Assembly: GCA_022539475.1 (NCBI GenBank)
Contig: VCMS01000184.1
Coordinates: forward strand, 48,084-112,083
Direction of reading: 5' to 3'
Length of the DNA: 64,000 nucleotides
From: Gracilaria domingensis
Lineage: Eukaryota; Rhodophyta; Florideophyceae; Gracilariales; Gracilariaceae
Shown one piece after another: positions 19,700 to 30,365 of the stretch (the first letter of the stretch is position 1; each line of letters starts with the position of its first letter). The translations under genes and the position numbers were made by a program. The notes beneath the pieces were generated by a model that saw nothing but the letters and a program-made list of their open reading frames with translations, was not told where the DNA came from and made no database searches.

Positions 19700-20770
19700 T
19701 AAAAATTAAGGTGCAGGGGGACCAAATTTTATTAAAAAATCAATGCTGAAATTTTACAAGGTGCTGATTTGCAGCTTGTCTGTGGCGTGCCAGGCACCTT
19801 GTTTTGTGGCTTCGAAGTTATGGTTAAGCTATTTGTCACTATGGCACTCTAAGGTTGGGGTTGACGATGCCACCGACGGGAACAAGATTGAGAATATTGC
19901 ATGGTGCTGCCGGGTTTGTAGGAGCACGTTGCGCTTGTCCAACTGCGGCTTCCGCCGGAACCCTCGTAGGCGCCACCTGCTCCTGCAGTCGCGATCGTGG
20001 GCTTCTACGCCCATGGCCATCCAACGAAGCCGTGTGGGGTCTTCTGATGAGCACGCCGTTCATTGAACAGCGCCGCTTCGTAAGCGTCGCGCACGACTGC
20101 ACCGTAAGCGCCGTGGACTCGCTGCTGTTCGGAAATGGCGCGCCGCTTGTGGGGGTGTGTCGGAGGCCTCGGATGGTGTTTGTTTAGCCACTGTTGCGTT
20201 TATTATCGACAAGTGCTGCTCTTGCTAGGTGGGTACCATTTGCGACGATGATAGCTTTCACCAGGATATGCTGGGCTGCATGGCACTCTACAACGGCTGT
20301 TCTAGCCCCCGTCCCTTTTTGTCCCAGCCAGCTGTGGCGCGTACTGGCCAGACGGTATTGCGCCTCGCCGCTGTGAGCAACAAAATTATGGTTTACGTTA
20401 AGTTGCGGTTGGACAGTGCAGAGTTGAGGAATGTGTAGTTGTAACGTGAAATAAAGGCTTGTGGACAATGATTAGGTTGTGCAGCACTTTTTCTGGCTCG
20501 TGCAGCTTGCAAGATTGGGGAGTGTCCGTGGTCTTTCGATCGGGCAATTTGCGGTGCCTGTGGAAGCACCTCGTCGTGTCTCGACAGGCACCTTGCTGCT
20601 GGCCTTTGCACCTTGCCGTGGCTGTACAGGCACCTTGCTGTTAGCTTGTGGACAAGATGTCGCGTCTCGACATGCACCTTGTGGTAGGCTTTCGCACCTT
20701 GTCGTGTCTCGACAGGCACCTTGCTGTTGGCCTTCGCACCTTGTTGTACAGGTAGCACCTTGATGAGATG
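19700..20770. repeat. CACCTTG-rich degenerate repeat region
   Basis: The opening (aaggtgc...caaggtgctgatttgc...ggcaccttg) matches the segment at 50555-50650. From 20558 to 20768 the word caccttg recurs about eight times in alternating settings (cgacaggcaccttgctg, ttcgcaccttg, tgtacaggcaccttg). Both caccttg and its complement caaggtg occur. ORFs through it are repeat-driven and not convincing genes. Confidence 0.75.
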
Positions 20771-21285
20771 TCCGTGTACGTTCGGTATGGATGCTGCTAA
20801 ATTGATGTCCGGTAGTGCAGTGAGCTGGCAGTACCCTACGGTCAGATGTAAGAAGGTGTTTGACATGCTGGGCCGAATTTGAAAAGAAAAGTTTGTGAAA
20901 TAGATTTGAAAATGCATTTTGGAGAAGTAAAATCGTTTTGCTGCAAAGTACACCTGTCGTATAACCCTTCTCTGAGTGAAGGGTATCGGGACATACAACT
21001 TGTAAACATCGTAACAGTATGCGAACGACTTCGAAGGGAAAGGATCCGCTACTGGTAAAAGTGGGGTTAAAGGTATGTGACAAGCAGAGAACTGTGTAAG
21101 AAGCGCTCCACCCGATGAAAATGGCGAAACGAAAGCGGAGAAAAAAGTTTAAGGGCGTTCAACTCGTTCGAGAACGAGACATACCTTGAATGTTTTCCTT
21201 CAGGGAAACTTGTATCGTGTCGCTATCGCGGATCCTGAGTTCGTTTTGAGCTCCTTTCGTGCGCCTTGAGTTTGTTGCAAGTTAT
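20771..21285. other. upstream region of the OrsD/recombinase/RecQ gene
   Basis: No ORF of note. A pyrimidine-rich tgttttccttcag at about 21190-21203 could be an intron acceptor for an upstream exon; this is not established. Confidence 0.35.
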
Positions 21286-24200
21286 ATGGATCAGCATTTG
21301 CAAGTCTCGAAGGCATTCAACCTTCCCGTCTGTGCTCCATGTGGATCGTGCATACAAATCAGGTGTGCAGCTAAGCATTTGGAGAATATTCACAAGTATT
21401 CTGAGGAAGCCGCACGACTTGCGGTGCAGAAGGTTCGGAGTATAATAAAGCAGGAGGGTGATGATGCGAAAGCGTTAGAAGCTCTTCAGCGTTACCGAGA
21501 TTATGATGCTAAAGTACAAAGTGGAGAACTTCTTCCTGTTTTGAAGGAACTGAAGGTGTACAAGGGCTTTCAGTGCTTGAGATGTGATTCGCATTTTGGA
21601 TTGATCAGATCTATAAAAGTACACTTTTTGCGTGCCCATTCTGATGTTGACATTGGTTTATTAGTGGGACGTGAACACTACCATGAGGTGTACGTCCAAA
21701 CAATTTTTAAGGGCCGTACAACGACAAAGTATTTTCCAGTGAGTATTGAAAGTGTACCCGGGAGAGAGTTGTATATCGGTGATGAAGAGGAGGGTACAGA
21801 AAATGTGGGTGACGACGAAGATGAAATGGATTTGCCGATGTTTGAAGGTGACAGAGAAGTAGAGCATCAAAGTCATATGCCGCCGGCATTGGATCTCACT
21901 TCGTCTATCATTGACAAAGGAGTTAGTTCGATTGATTCGGCCTTCAAAGTGACTAAAGGTCTGCGTGAAATCGGTCTGAGTAGCGAGGAAGCATATGAAA
22001 TATCAAGCATGGACAATAAGAAAACAGATACTGTGGAACATCACATTTGTGACCTTTTGGTTCGTTACGCCAGAAAAGCAAGAGATTGCAAAGAAATTGG
22101 TCCTACAGTTCTCAAAACAGTAGATGTTATTGAGACCGATAACAAGCGTTATAATCTCAACACAGAAGTTCAGCAACGAACCGTAAGAAAATACGCGTTT
22201 ACTTTAACTCGTGTTATTAGTACAGTCTTTAAAGCCAGCTTGAAGGAGATGGAAGAGGTTATACTTGGGAAAACACCCCTTATCCAGAAGGTCGTTCGTC
22301 TCTATGAGGAATGCAAGAGAGATCAGATTGCAAAGGAGTGGAGTGTGACTTCGCTGAATGTTGTCCTTGGCAGGTTACATGATGTGCTGAAGACTATTCT
22401 GTTGCAACGCGTTTGTTCGTCTGAAGGGGAACAGATAATGATCGAGAGAATTGGGCTTGTTATACTTGGAGGTTTTGACTACAATCAAAGAACGCGGAGG
22501 GCTAGAATTGCCTCACCGGAAGAAGCATCACATTTCGCCGCTGGAGTTCAATACTTTTTGCAAGTGTGTTGCGTTCTTGAGTTTTTGAAGCCACCATCCG
22601 GTTTTGGGCCAACATCACTAAGTGGAGGACGTGCTGAAACTGAGGAAGAAAGAACCAATGAGATCAAACGTTTTCTGGATGTAACTGTTGCGAGACCCAT
22701 ATGCTATGTTAGACTGCTGTTATGTGCGAGTAGAAATATTTCAAATATCGAGAGCAACTTCATTCGATTTGCACCATGCTTTGAACATAAACCTGGCTGC
22801 GGTGTGGTGAACAACATTGAAATACCACTTTGCAGCGAAGAACAAGGGTCGCTTTCAACGGCCATCAGGAATATGCAGAATAAGGCTATTGAGATTGCCA
22901 CGGAAGTATTGCTGAATGGATTCGCAGTTCCGGGAGATTTTTACGAAACGGCATGTGCATTGTACGAAGACATCCCCTGCCGTGATGCTGGTTTTTTCTT
23001 TGGAAAGCACAGTCAGTCTGATGGTCACTGTAAAAAATGGGTCAGAGCGATATTATCACATTTTGCAAACGCACAGACTTCGAAGTATGCCACGGGAAGT
23101 AATGGAAATGACGCACTCTTCGAAAAGGATAAGGAAATGAACTGGGTTGCTACGCCAAGATCGGAAACGTGGATGTCGGCCCTTGAAGAATATTTAAAGA
23201 TTCTTTACGTACTGTGTATAACAGTATGCGGTGGTCCACCACGAGGGACGGAGCTAGCGAATACGAGGTTGAAGAACAGTTCAACTGGTATGCGAAACAT
23301 ATACCTGTATCGACGCCGCCTTACCTTCTTCCACACATATTGGAAAGGAAAAGAGAAGCAGAGAGGGAAACCGATCGCAAGGTTTCCAGATCCCATCACT
23401 TCACTTCTTCTCTTCATAGCAATACTGTTACTGAAGCCGGTGGAATGGTCATTGCTAAAAGCGAAAGGAATCGATAATAATTTCTCCGACTTTTTGTTTT
23501 CCGTAAAGGGAAGGATGATCACAGTGGATGTACTGAATCAGTTTTTCCGAAACAGCATGCGGTTAAACGGAATTGATATTGGTATCCGGTTCTACCGCCA
23601 ATACCAAGTTGGTATTGTGAAACACTTTTTCGGGAACCTAAGAGGTATTGGTTTGGAACATAGTGAGGAGGAGGAACCCGAAGAGCGTGCGATGCATTAC
23701 CAAGCAGGACACACACCACTTACTGTTTATACAAGGTATGCAATTAGCGAATGCCGCTTTATACATCTCACTGACGCTGAAGCAACGGCATTTTTGTATG
23801 TGAGTGAGAAATGGCAGAGATTGCTGCAGCTTTTGTTGTCGCCTTCCCAGGACGCGTTGATAGAGCATCCTATAACGAAAAGTATTTTCAAAGTGAGCAT
23901 CGAAAAGACAAGAAGAATGACGGCGTTTATTGAGAGGGAAAAGGCAATGCTGTTAAACGTGGAGAAAAGGATGATAATAGGTACAGATTTGGTGTTCTTG
24001 AGGAAACGAAGTTTTGGTAATGACAGAGAGATAAGACGTGAAGGGAACCGTTTGACCCGAGAGAGCCCCAGTAAGAAGAGCAAATGTGTAAGAGCAAGAT
24101 GTGAAGCAATGGAAGATCTGGGGGAATCAAAGGGAGAAGTACAGTGTAACACTTTCTCGAGTCCTGTTACTTCGATCGGAAAGACGTTGCGCCTGGAAAC

Positions 24201-26097
24201 GACGATTAACACAAGTTCTGTGCTGTTAACAAGCCCAGAATTAATATTGAAGCAGCTTACTCGCTCTAAGACAGCGAAGTTCAAATCTCCAGAACAGAGA
24301 GCAGCAGTTCTAATATGTGCCTCTCAAGTTTTCTGCAGCGCAATGAATGTGTTAACGCTAGTTGTACTTCCAACGGGAGGGGGAAAGACAATGACATGGA
24401 TGCTTCCTGCCTTTGCTATACAGAAGAACGATCAGCGTGGATCAAAAGCGAGTGCAACCCTAGCAACAGATTCAGAATCCTGCCAAAACCAGAAGATAAT
24501 TATCGTCTTAGTGCCGCTTCTTATTCTCATCGAGGATGTTAAGAGGCGAGCGAGGCAATTGGGAATCACAGTTTCAGAATGGGAGGACAGATTCTGTCCG
24601 AGTACATCCGTGATAATTGCATCAATTGAAGTGGTGAACATTGAAGAATATTCAGAGTTTATAGCTGGAGCGAGTCAACAAGATAGACTTGGAGCGATTT
24701 TTATTGATGAGGTTCACCTGGTTGCACTTTGGAGTTCGTTTCGTCGTTTTTCTATGCTTCACAAAAAGTTACGGCCAAATGGAATTGAAGTTCCAGTAAT
24801 TGGTCTTTCTGCAACAATCCCAAGGAATTTAGAAGGCCCCGTTTGTCAAACCATTGGAGTAAGCTCCGAACGACAAGGTGTATTTGTGAAGATTAGAGCA
24901 ACAACGATGAGGACTAATATCGCTTACAAGGTCATTACTGAAGCTAACTATTGCTCGAAGAAGAGTATAATGTTGAACGATGGTCGCACCTCTGCGGAAG
25001 ACATATTTGCAGAACTTGATTTGGGAAGAAGTACAATACCGCCTGGAATGGAAACAAAGGGAAAGTATTCAACCGCAATATGTAATGATGAGGTGGAGCG
25101 GACAATATCGTCACTGATTCAGGAAAGGCACACTGTAGGACCAGATTCATTCGTGCATGATAGAACAGTTCGTGTGGTTGCATCCGAGCATTTACGCCTG
25201 CAGTCATGCAATGATAAGCTTATCGTTTACTGCCTGGAAAAGGCAGATGTGTCTAACATTATGGATATTTGTAATATTGTGCTTCCTCAAGCGAATTGCT
25301 TTGAGTATCATGGTGGAATGTCAGACTCAGAAAGAAAGCGAAACTTCTTGGAATGGCAACGTTGCGAGAAAGCGATCATGATATCCACTTGTGCGTTTGG
25401 ATCCGGTGTGGACTATGAAAGCGTTCGTGCCGTCATACATTGTGGAGGATCTCGAACTTTAATCGATTTTGTGCAGGAATCTGGTCGGGGAGGAAGAGAT
25501 GGAAAGCCCTGCTGTAGTACATTGATTTTTGATAAACGATATGTGCAAGCAAGAACTATGAACCGAGATGAGAAGGGGTATGCGGCATATCCGTACATGA
25601 AAGATGAGATGGAGGTCTTTCTGAAATATGGTTTAAACACTCGGGAATGTCGTCGTGCATTCATACAAAAGCATATGGATGAGCAATATGAGGGCAATTG
25701 CAGAAGTCAGAATCTCTCAGCGGAAGAAAAATGTGATATATGCATATCAAACAATGAATCGTTTACTGGCAACACTACAGTTAAACGGGAAGAGATTGAA
25801 GAGGAAACTGTTGGAAAGGGGTTCGAAGATGCAGAAGAAAGAACTAGTACACGTGAGAAACAGAGAGTTCTTAAACTTGCACATGAATTGAAAGAGCTAG
25901 AATGCATGGTGTGCCTTTCGAAAAGGAAGCAATCAAGAGTTGGTGATCACGGAAGTTGTTTGAGACTGCGGTGTTTCCGATGTATGCGAACGTGCTCGAG
26001 AGACGAACACTCATCTTCAAGTGTGAGGTGTACGAGCGAGCAACAGCGTTGCAAGATGTTATCGATGTGGCTTGCGCGGGACAGAAGATGTACATGA
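21286..26097 (+). CDS. OrsD-like zinc finger / tyrosine-recombinase-like / RecQ helicase protein
   Basis: The uninterrupted frame is about 1,600 residues. ATG at 21286 is preferred over an upstream GTG (21259); residue numbers here count from the GTG. Residues 25-45 and 106-127 are paired Cys/His fingers, the second following LKVYKGFQCLRC as in the OrsD family. Residues ~640-840 resemble a tyrosine recombinase: GGPPRGTEL (Arg 662), a Lys-rich strand, YRQYQVGIVKHF at the H-x-x-R position (its first His replaced by Arg), then QAGH (818) and TVYTRYA with a candidate nucleophile at Tyr 824 or 827. Residues ~1000-1480 are a RecQ-type helicase: PTGGGKT (K1043), DEVH (1150), GLSATIP and QESGRGGRDG (1406). 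Similar fusions are common in fungi, often in subtelomeric or repetitive DNA. The protein could be a mobile-element recombinase with its own helicase, or a genome-maintenance protein. The C-terminus is Cys-rich and may continue by splicing. Confidence 0.85.
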   Translation: MDQHLQVSKAFNLPVCAPCGSCIQIRCAAKHLENIHKYSEEAARLAVQKVRSIIKQEGDDAKALEALQRYRDYDAKVQSGELLPVLKELKVYKGFQCLRCDSHFGLIRSIKVHFLRAHSDVDIGLLVGREHYHEVYVQTIFKGRTTTKYFPVSIESVPGRELYIGDEEEGTENVGDDEDEMDLPMFEGDREVEHQSHMPPALDLTSSIIDKGVSSIDSAFKVTKGLREIGLSSEEAYEISSMDNKKTDTVEHHICDLLVRYARKARDCKEIGPTVLKTVDVIETDNKRYNLNTEVQQRTVRKYAFTLTRVISTVFKASLKEMEEVILGKTPLIQKVVRLYEECKRDQIAKEWSVTSLNVVLGRLHDVLKTILLQRVCSSEGEQIMIERIGLVILGGFDYNQRTRRARIASPEEASHFAAGVQYFLQVCCVLEFLKPPSGFGPTSLSGGRAETEEERTNEIKRFLDVTVARPICYVRLLLCASRNISNIESNFIRFAPCFEHKPGCGVVNNIEIPLCSEEQGSLSTAIRNMQNKAIEIATEVLLNGFAVPGDFYETACALYEDIPCRDAGFFFGKHSQSDGHCKKWVRAILSHFANAQTSKYATGSNGNDALFEKDKEMNWVATPRSETWMSALEEYLKILYVLCITVCGGPPRGTELANTRLKNSSTGMRNIYLYRRRLTFFHTYWKGKEKQRGKPIARFPDPITSLLLFIAILLLKPVEWSLLKAKGIDNNFSDFLFSVKGRMITVDVLNQFFRNSMRLNGIDIGIRFYRQYQVGIVKHFFGNLRGIGLEHSEEEEPEERAMHYQAGHTPLTVYTRYAISECRFIHLTDAEATAFLYVSEKWQRLLQLLLSPSQDALIEHPITKSIFKVSIEKTRRMTAFIEREKAMLLNVEKRMIIGTDLVFLRKRSFGNDREIRREGNRLTRESPSKKSKCVRARCEAMEDLGESKGEVQCNTFSSPVTSIGKTLRLETTINTSSVLLTSPELILKQLTRSKTAKFKSPEQRAAVLICASQVFCSAMNVLTLVVLPTGGGKTMTWMLPAFAIQKNDQRGSKASATLATDSESCQNQKIIIVLVPLLILIEDVKRRARQLGITVSEWEDRFCPSTSVIIASIEVVNIEEYSEFIAGASQQDRLGAIFIDEVHLVALWSSFRRFSMLHKKLRPNGIEVPVIGLSATIPRNLEGPVCQTIGVSSERQGVFVKIRATTMRTNIAYKVITEANYCSKKSIMLNDGRTSAEDIFAELDLGRSTIPPGMETKGKYSTAICNDEVERTISSLIQERHTVGPDSFVHDRTVRVVASEHLRLQSCNDKLIVYCLEKADVSNIMDICNIVLPQANCFEYHGGMSDSERKRNFLEWQRCEKAIMISTCAFGSGVDYESVRAVIHCGGSRTLIDFVQESGRGGRDGKPCCSTLIFDKRYVQARTMNRDEKGYAAYPYMKDEMEVFLKYGLNTRECRRAFIQKHMDEQYEGNCRSQNLSAEEKCDICISNNESFTGNTTVKREEIEEETVGKGFEDAEERTSTREKQRVLKLAHELKELECMVCLSKRKQSRVGDHGSCLRLRCFRCMRTCSRDEHSSSSVRCTSEQQRCKMLSMWLARDRRCT

Positions 26098-26620
26098 TTC
26101 ATCAACATTCGGACGGGCCTCTTGTCCGCGGGTATTCGTGAAAGATCTTTTCTTTTTGGTATGGCGTGGTAAGGACCGGGAGTTTCTTTTGAAGCAGTTT
26201 CCTCTTCTTCGGAATTTGAAGGACGATGTGGATGTTGGTCAGTGCATATGTGTTGGGAACGGAAGGGGAAGAGGGGCATCAAGATCTCAAATGGAAAAAT
26301 ATGTACAAGTAACTCGCGTTCTCCATGAAAGGTATGTCAGGCATGAATGAAAATACGGTTTGGGGGCTTGTGGATGAATCTAGAGGGACTGAAGCTGCAG
26401 CTGCGATGGGAAAGATACCGGAAGAGGCAGCAAAACACCCACAATCTTCATCCCAGACTCCCACAGCTTCAGGGGTCGGACCTAGTAGTATGGCCACATC
26501 ATGAGGTTTTGACGCGCGAAGCATGTGTTACCTGAAGGGTTGCTCCTTACTGTGACATGTCTGTAAATGGGATTGCAGACTATCGCTGGAGAGAAATGTT
26601 CATGTCCAGTCTGAATGAGC
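26098..26620 (+). other. possible C-terminal exons of the RecQ gene
   Basis: After the TGA at 26095-26097 a second frame (26072-26350) is open and protein-like (KDLFFLVWRGKDREFLLKQF). It ends near an AG|GTATGT donor-like site at 26333. From about 26380 another frame reads Ala/Gln/Ser-rich sequence ending MATS. Spliced extension of the helicase protein is plausible but not proved. Confidence 0.35.
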
Positions 26621-26653
26621 AACAGAGGGCAGATCTCGAGGATTAGATACGAG

Positions 26654-27416
26654 CAGATGAACGATGGGAAGGGTATGATGCATCGAGCAGAGGTTGATCT
26701 CATCTTTTCGTATCTTACTAGCCAATGTGTGTATGTGGAGTTTGGATCTGGCGGTTCTTCGGTGGCGTGTACAACAATCGTGAAAAGAGCTTATTACATC
26801 GATCACGACCGTAGAATATCTTCGGCTCTCCGGAACATGATGTCCAAGAACGGTATTCATCCAGCAGAAGGGGAAACAAGGTTTATTTGCGTCGATATAA
26901 ATCCCGAGTCTCGGGGATGGGGGACCATATCTCCCTTTGAACCTGGAAACTACGAACAGTGAAAGGAAATGTGGATATCATCGAGACCATTCCTGAAAAG
27001 AAGTTTGATAAAGTGCTAATTGACGGCCGTGCTCAGAAGTTTGACTTGATTTTTTTCGACTTCCACGCTCTGTTTACGTTCGATATTTCTATGCCGCTCT
27101 TATTAATTGACTGAAATGTTACATGCAACTGTGACTGCGTTTTGCTACGCTACGAATTGTCCAAAGGAATTGCATGCGCTCTTAGAGTTCTTCCATATCT
27201 CCATGACAACTCTCTGGTTTTCATCTACAACTGTTATACACGATTGGATCACTACTCTCAGGTTCTACAGCACTCTATCGAGGTCGGACGAATACTTGCC
27301 CAAAGCAACAACGATCCCACCCAGGGCCCCATTGATAAGCCTCAAGGTCTTATTGTGTTGCGTAGAAATCCTGACCTCGTTCTTCCGCTTTCTACTTTTG
27401 ACATCGATGCGTCGTA
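26654..27416 (+). pseudogene. SAM-dependent methyltransferase-like gene, interrupted
   Basis: The first segment starts near MMHRAEVDLIFSYL and has a Rossmann-like glycine motif (VYVEFGSGGSSVA) followed by YYIDHD, the usual AdoMet-binding pair. After GWGTISPFEPGNYEQ (stop 26960) the frame must shift by one to reach VDIIETIPEKKFDKVLIDGR. A phase-1 intron (27029-27166, GTGCTC...CCAAAG, 138 nt) would then join DGR to IACALRVLPYLHD, which continues to GLIVLRRNPD and a stop at 27415-27417. The layout resembles small uncharacterised methyltransferases of the FkbM or Methyltransf_24 kind. The frameshift suggests a decaying gene or a missed tiny intron. Substrate unknown. Confidence 0.5.
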
Positions 27417-27462
27417 AGAAAGAATAGACTGGAGAAACCCATTCCCAGACCCAGTAACGTCA

Positions 27463-27813
27463 GTGTTTCGGCGAACTACTTATACTACCGCCTTATTCTT
27501 TGACTGGGGCCGCTGGAAACGCGCCTATAATCCGTCACATTTACTGTCTTTTGTGGTTCATTTGCTCGTTCTTGCTGCCGTGTACGGAATTATATCTTTT
27601 GTGGTTCAGGACTACCGAATGTATAGGAGAGACAGCAGTACTGCATTGAAAGCTTCAAAACGATTGCGTGACCGTTCGCCTAACTCTGGCAGTCCTGAAA
27701 CCTTGTCAACCACCTCTCGGCCTAACTCGAACATCAAGCTCATAGAGACAGAAGTAACGAAAACCGCCAATGCGAGAAGGAAGAGAGCAAGCGCTGTTGC
27801 TCTCAAGGTGTAG
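27463..27813 (+). CDS. hypothetical protein with one transmembrane segment
   Basis: About 116 residues. A hydrophobic span (LLSFVVHLLVLAAVYGIISF, about residues 27-46) is followed by a basic Ser/Thr-rich tail with Arg/Lys clusters (ARRKRASAVALKV). The frame is also open upstream of the ATG (WRNPFPDPVTSVF), so it may be the last exon of the preceding gene. No family is recognised. Confidence 0.35.
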   Translation: MFRRTTYTTALFFDWGRWKRAYNPSHLLSFVVHLLVLAAVYGIISFVVQDYRMYRRDSSTALKASKRLRDRSPNSGSPETLSTTSRPNSNIKLIETEVTKTANARRKRASAVALKV

Positions 27814-29911
27814 ATGTAATTCAAATATTTCGGCTTGCGGGCACGAGGTTATCTTCGAGAATATTATGTAGACTGCATCCTTTTCGCCAGGGGGAAGTAG
27901 TTGTTATTAGTCGTAATATATGAAAGTGGCATTAACATGTGTTGGCCTTTGTAGCGAGCGTTCTGCAATAGTATTAATAAGAATATTAATAAGAAAACTA
28001 CGGCAAGAGCAGTAGCGCCCTCTAACCTATAAATAGAAAGAAAGAAAAAGACAGAGAGTACGAAGGAAAGCCAAATCGAGCGGAAGGGCTCTTTGTATCA
28101 GCAACACAGAGGAGGAAATGTAAATGGCGGGTCACTTCAATTTCGGAAAGAATCCTCATGAGAATGTAATGCAGCATTTCAAAACTCGTCATAAATGGAC
28201 GTCGCACGACTACTGCTCGCAAAAGCAATAGCGAACGTCATTAAGCATCATCTGTACAGGTGATGCTTTCGAATGTAGTCTATGACAAAAGTAGGTGTCA
28301 TGAAGGCAATACTGTGGCCTCTTTTCAAATGTTGCCTGCACGCAGAGAGCATAAAACAAAAGGAAACAGATTAGTCGCTGTTCATTTACATGGTGCATCG
28401 TCGGGCTTTGGACCATTCCTGGCCTTGACGATAAACCTGGAACAGTTGGCAAGATTTATAGCCGATTGCCTCTGCCACGGGCCGGTGTTGACCATGGACA
28501 GAAGAGGATCTGAGCCGCACACCAAAAACGACTGCATACATTCTTCGACCAGGCCACAACGGCGGCACGGATTCGATTAGCGACGTCATAAGTCTGCCCA
28601 TAATGACTAGAGCGAGCCTCCAAATCATCCAAGACAATGTGATCCAATTCCCGAAGTGCCAGACGACACATCGCAAGCCGATGTCTCGCAGGAACTACGC
28701 TTGCCTTCTTGCAAGCATCATTGGCCAAAGAAAGGTAAGCTTATTGAAAACTGAGCAAATCCGGAGCTCTCTGGCTGGTCTTCTGTAACTATGGAAAAAC
28801 CACTGGGGAACTCCGGCGCTCTGCCTGGTCCTCTGTACTGTGTCTCAACCCTTTTATAAAGCTCCACACACGTGATACCCACACTGTCAGTATGACGTCT
28901 GAACCAGAACGAAGGTGCAAACTGATTCAGCGTTGTGTGGGAGACGAACGCACCAAACAGGCGCATGTGAGCGTGAGTAATGGGCGAAAACGAGCCGATC
29001 TGGAGCAGAAAGGCTGCGGGCATGTGAGCCGGCGGCGGGACAAGATAGTCTGTTCTGACTACCATGGGAATTGGAACGAGCTAACAGCAGCGAACGTGGG
29101 GCTGCGAAGGGGTGGCGCGGGCAGGGCGGTGGAGCCATCACTCGGAGGCTGAGCGGCGCGGTGCATCTTATGCTCGTCTGCGACCAAGCGGCGCCGGCGT
29201 ATCGTGCGCTCACAGTGTGCGCTAAAAAGCTTGGCGTCGGCGTGTTTTCGGTTGTCCAGCGCAGCGGCGTGCAGCGCACGTGGACTGCACGTGCAAGCAA
29301 ATGCAGAATGACGTGTGCCTGACGTGGTGCTTTTCTACACGCCACGTTGCATGCGCGTGTTCCTTTGTGCCGCACAGCCCTACACTCGCCTTACAGCCCT
29401 ACGCTCCGCACGGGCCAGATGCATACACGTACACGTACGTGTCTTCGCGCGTAGTGTGCGCCGCAGCGCCGCGCCTCCCTCGCGGCGAGCAACCGGCGGT
29501 CTGCGCTGACCGCGTTCCACAAGAGCGTCCGAAGGCACGACGGTGTGTACCAGAGGTATAAGGATACCAACGGTACCAACGTGCACCACTCCACTCCGCC
29601 GTGCCAGCCATTCCGCTCCGGCACAGCATCGCCTGCACCGCCTTGCCGCCGTGCCGCCTCCGCCGAACTTGTCTCCATGCCCTTCCCCCCCCAGCCCGCC
29701 GTTCCTGTTCCCGCAACCGGTCGCTCCGCCCGACGCGCTCCGTTCCGTCTGCTCCTCATCTCCGCCATCACCAGCGTCTTAACCAACTCGCTTTCCCTTC
29801 CTGCTATATCCCCATGACTGCTCCGCTGTTATCACCGTGTTCTCAGCGCACGCATCATGCGTTGCCAACTCTCCACCAACTTTGTGTGCCGTCGGTCACC
29901 TCTGCCTAACC
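27814..29911. other. mostly non-coding; CpG-rich island at about 29080-29800
   Basis: 27.8-28.9 kb holds only short overlapping ORFs with no domain. From 29080 the sequence becomes markedly GC- and CpG-rich (gtacacgtacacgtacgtg, cgccgcagcgccgcgcctcc), then pyrimidine-rich. This resembles a promoter and 5' leader of the ornithine decarboxylase remnant that follows. Confidence 0.45.
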
Positions 29912-30363
29912 TCAGCAGCTACTCGCCACTCTCATACATCGTACGCATTATGCCATATACGCCGCAGATCTATCTGTCGTTCTCAGGCAGGTCAATCTGT
30001 TTCGAACCTTGTTGCCAGATATCACCCCATACTACGCTGTCAAATGTAATCCTGATCCATTTCTTGTAAACTTTTTGGCTCGTATTGGAATATCCTTCGA
30101 TTGTGCATCGCGACAAGAAATTGACCTCGTTAAAGAAGCACTGCGCGCTCCACACGGTGGTCAAACGCTTGATCAACGCATGATATTTGCCAACCCCTAC
30201 ATGCTTGTTGAAGATATGAAATACGTACGTTCCTTGGGTGCATCTTTAATGACCTTTGACAGCGTCGATGAACTTGTGAAGATTCATGCTACATACTATG
30301 GGATAGTATCCCCACGCCAGACTGCTAATGCGCATTGCTGTTGACGATTCACATGAATACGCT
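29912..30363 (+). pseudogene. ornithine decarboxylase N-terminal fragment
   Basis: The frame reads YAIYAADLSVVL, then LLPDITPYYAVKCNPDP, GISFDCASRQEIDLV, MIFANPYMLVEDMKYV and MTFDSVDELVKIHA. These are the N-terminal barrel motifs of eukaryotic ornithine decarboxylase; the Lys of YAVKCN is the residue that binds pyridoxal phosphate. ODC makes putrescine from ornithine. Near 30320 a one-base shift leads to LMRIAVDDSHEYAM, which still matches ODC, and the match stops at 30363. The C-terminal half, with the substrate-site Cys and dimer contacts, is absent. The fragment runs directly into a helicase reading frame. Confidence 0.8.
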
Positions 30364-30365
30364 AT

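Noticed and set aside
29380-29909. Several overlapping Arg/Ala/Pro-rich ORFs
   Set aside because: GC-rich, CpG-rich DNA gives open frames on both strands; none shows family motifs.
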